Below, piece by piece: positions 5,269 to 6,209 of a DNA stretch of 6,209 bases. Under the pieces are notes generated by a model, which saw only the letters and a list, made by a program, of their open reading frames with translations, did no database searches and was not told where the DNA came from. How positions within the stretch are numbered: position 1 is the stretch's first letter; each line of letters opens with the position of its first letter. Made by a program: the position numbers and the translations under genes. Source of the stretch: JBKEDC01 sp047974225 (GTDB lineage Bacteria; Bacteroidota; Bacteroidia; Bacteroidales; Prolixibacteraceae); NCBI GenBank assembly GCA_047974225.1, contig JBKECD010000082.1, forward strand, positions 1 through 6,209, given 5' to 3'.

Positions 5269-6082
5269 CTCGTTGATTTATTTGTGGTCGTATAGACTCT
5301 ATATATGCAGACTTATTTTCATGAATTACAACTCCCTCTATCAATCCAGCATCATAAGTATTCCCCATGACATCTGCTGTTTCCGCTCTAGGATGATAAA
5401 ATCCAGCTCCTTTTTTGGAGTAATAATTGAGACTGTATTTTTCTCGTATAGCTTGCTCAACCTTTGTACCATCCTTTTTTGTATATCTTGTTGCATGCAG
5501 AACCGTAACATCTTGAGAGTCCTCATCATATGACTCAACAATCCCTGCATGTCCACTCCATGCAATAATATCACCCTCTTGAGGAGTTTTACTTTTCTCA
5601 AAATCTTTACCTAATTCAGTTGATAATTGGCTAGATGTTTTCCACTCAACACTATCAGTAATACCATCGCCAGCCATTACCCGACTTACAAACTCTGAAC
5701 AATCCATATACTCTAAAGCTGAGCTATCCATATTCGTTCTTAAAGACTTTGTTGTTTCTTGTTTGTATGGAGTCCCTAAGAAACTTTTAGCAATTGCAAC
5801 CCTATCTTTGGGACCTTCCCCATTCCAATCAATAAACCTAACAGGATTATTAGCAGCATAAGCATATGGAGATTGCCAGAAATACTCCTCCATCAAAGGG
5901 TCGCAACCATAGAAGATTGAAGTCCTCGGATTATAATACCTCGCCCCGTAATAGTACAAACCTGTTTCTTCATCCAATTCTTTTCCATTGAAAAGGAAAG
6001 GCGTGTTCCAAGTATTATTGCGTTCCTCAAGGAATACCTCGCCGAAGTTAAAGCTGGATTGGGTATTTGGTGTAGCTTGCAT
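5252..6082 (-). CDS. Orphan Rhs tip: Rhs core end fused to an NlpC/P60-like peptidase toxin
   Basis: From ATG at 6082 this encodes 276 residues. Residues 28-86 are the end of an Rhs core domain: TPFLFNGKELDEETGLYYY, then GARYYNPRTS, a DP at 61-62, and SPYAYAANNPVRFID. In full Rhs proteins this block closes the shell and precedes a variable toxin. Residues about 92-200 look like an NlpC/P60-type cysteine peptidase: AKSFLGTPYK near the start, Cys128 in MDCSEFV, GDIIAWSGHAG with His178, and His196 in VLHATRY, forming a likely Cys-His-His triad. Such domains cut peptide bonds in peptidoglycan. The last 75 residues have no recognised domain. The gene lacks the thousand or more residues of Rhs repeats and has no signal peptide, so it is a displaced tip cassette. 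An in-frame TAA lies 15 bases before the alternative TTG at 6088. The 3' end overlaps the secreted downstream gene by 17 bases. Confidence 0.88.
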   Translation of the reverse strand: MQATPNTQSSFNFGEVFLEERNNTWNTPFLFNGKELDEETGLYYYGARYYNPRTSIFYGCDPLMEEYFWQSPYAYAANNPVRFIDWNGEGPKDRVAIAKSFLGTPYKQETTKSLRTNMDSSALEYMDCSEFVSRVMAGDGITDSVEWKTSSQLSTELGKDFEKSKTPQEGDIIAWSGHAGIVESYDEDSQDVTVLHATRYTKKDGTKVEQAIREKYSLNYYSKKGAGFYHPRAETADVMGNTYDAGLIEGVVIHENKSAYIESIRPQINQRDANLQ

Positions 6083-6120
6083 ATTCAATATTTTTCTTTA
6101 TTTTTCATCTGTCAGTAACT

Positions 6121-6207
6121 TTAAGGTGCTACTGGAATATAATAAAGTCCTTTAAGATTAACATTAGTGCATAATTTATTGCCAAAACGTTTTTTGAACT
6201 TGACCCG
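6121..6207 (-). CDS. Possible C-terminal end of an upstream minus-strand gene (partial)
   Basis: One minus-strand frame is open from the window edge and ends with TAA at 6123-6121. It gives 28 residues including RFGNKLCTNVNLKGLYYIPVAP, 38 bases before the Rhs tip ATG. If real, it would be the previous gene of the same operon, perhaps part of a chain of tip cassettes. A second frame is also open to TAG in this short stretch, so the evidence is weak and no function can be given. No promoter was recognised between it and the Rhs tip. Confidence 0.25.
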   Translation of the reverse strand, partial: RVKFKKRFGNKLCTNVNLKGLYYIPVAP

Positions 6208-6209
6208 AG

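Noticed and set aside
5204..5601. Frames inside the minus-strand pair on the plus strand (5204-5533) and in another minus frame (5341-5601).
   Set aside because: They overlap the well-supported Rhs tip and secreted protein, and show no domain or sensible composition of their own.

Overview
The window comes from a Bacteroidota genome, most likely order Bacteroidales and close to Porphyromonas. The evidence is a split copy of porV (lptO), an outer-membrane barrel gene of the type IX secretion system; a porV promoter of the Bacteroides type (TTTG, 19-base spacer, TAnnTTTG); A-rich start regions without Shine-Dalgarno motifs; and an Rhs core of the kind common in Bacteroidota. The region is accessory and scarred, with remnants or copies of three insertion-sequence families (ISAs1, IS66-like, IS21) in its first 3.7 kb.

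Layout. 1-251: the 3' end of an ISAs1-family element, with the last 78 codons of its transposase and a probable terminal repeat. 252-about 478: a decayed stretch with, on the minus strand, what looks like the start of an IS66 TnpA-type accessory gene. 558-588: the probable porV promoter. 621-1170 and 3740-4314: the two halves of porV. 1171-3734: a complete IS21-family element with istA, istB, TG...CA ends, a 25-bp perfect inner inverted repeat and a 5-bp target duplication (TGCAT). Removing the element and one TGCAT rejoins porV into one 374-codon frame, so the insertion is simple and looks recent. porV is convergent with a minus-strand pair: a short Rhs gene with a C-terminal NlpC/P60-like (Cys-His-His) domain (6082 down to 5252), and a 289-residue secreted protein (5268 down to 4399) that starts inside the last codons of the Rhs gene.

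How the parts work together. The Rhs tip and the overlapping exported protein have the layout of a polymorphic toxin cassette: a predicted peptidoglycan-cleaving tip and a candidate periplasmic immunity protein. The Rhs part lacks almost all of the repeat shell, so this is an orphan (displaced) tip rather than a full delivered toxin. The istA start codon lies in the 3' arm of a hairpin whose 5' arm is upstream of a likely element promoter, an arrangement that would silence read-through from porV. A perfect 56-bp palindrome begins on the base after the istB stop codon. The strain should lack functional PorV from this locus, with a predicted type IX secretion defect unless another copy exists.
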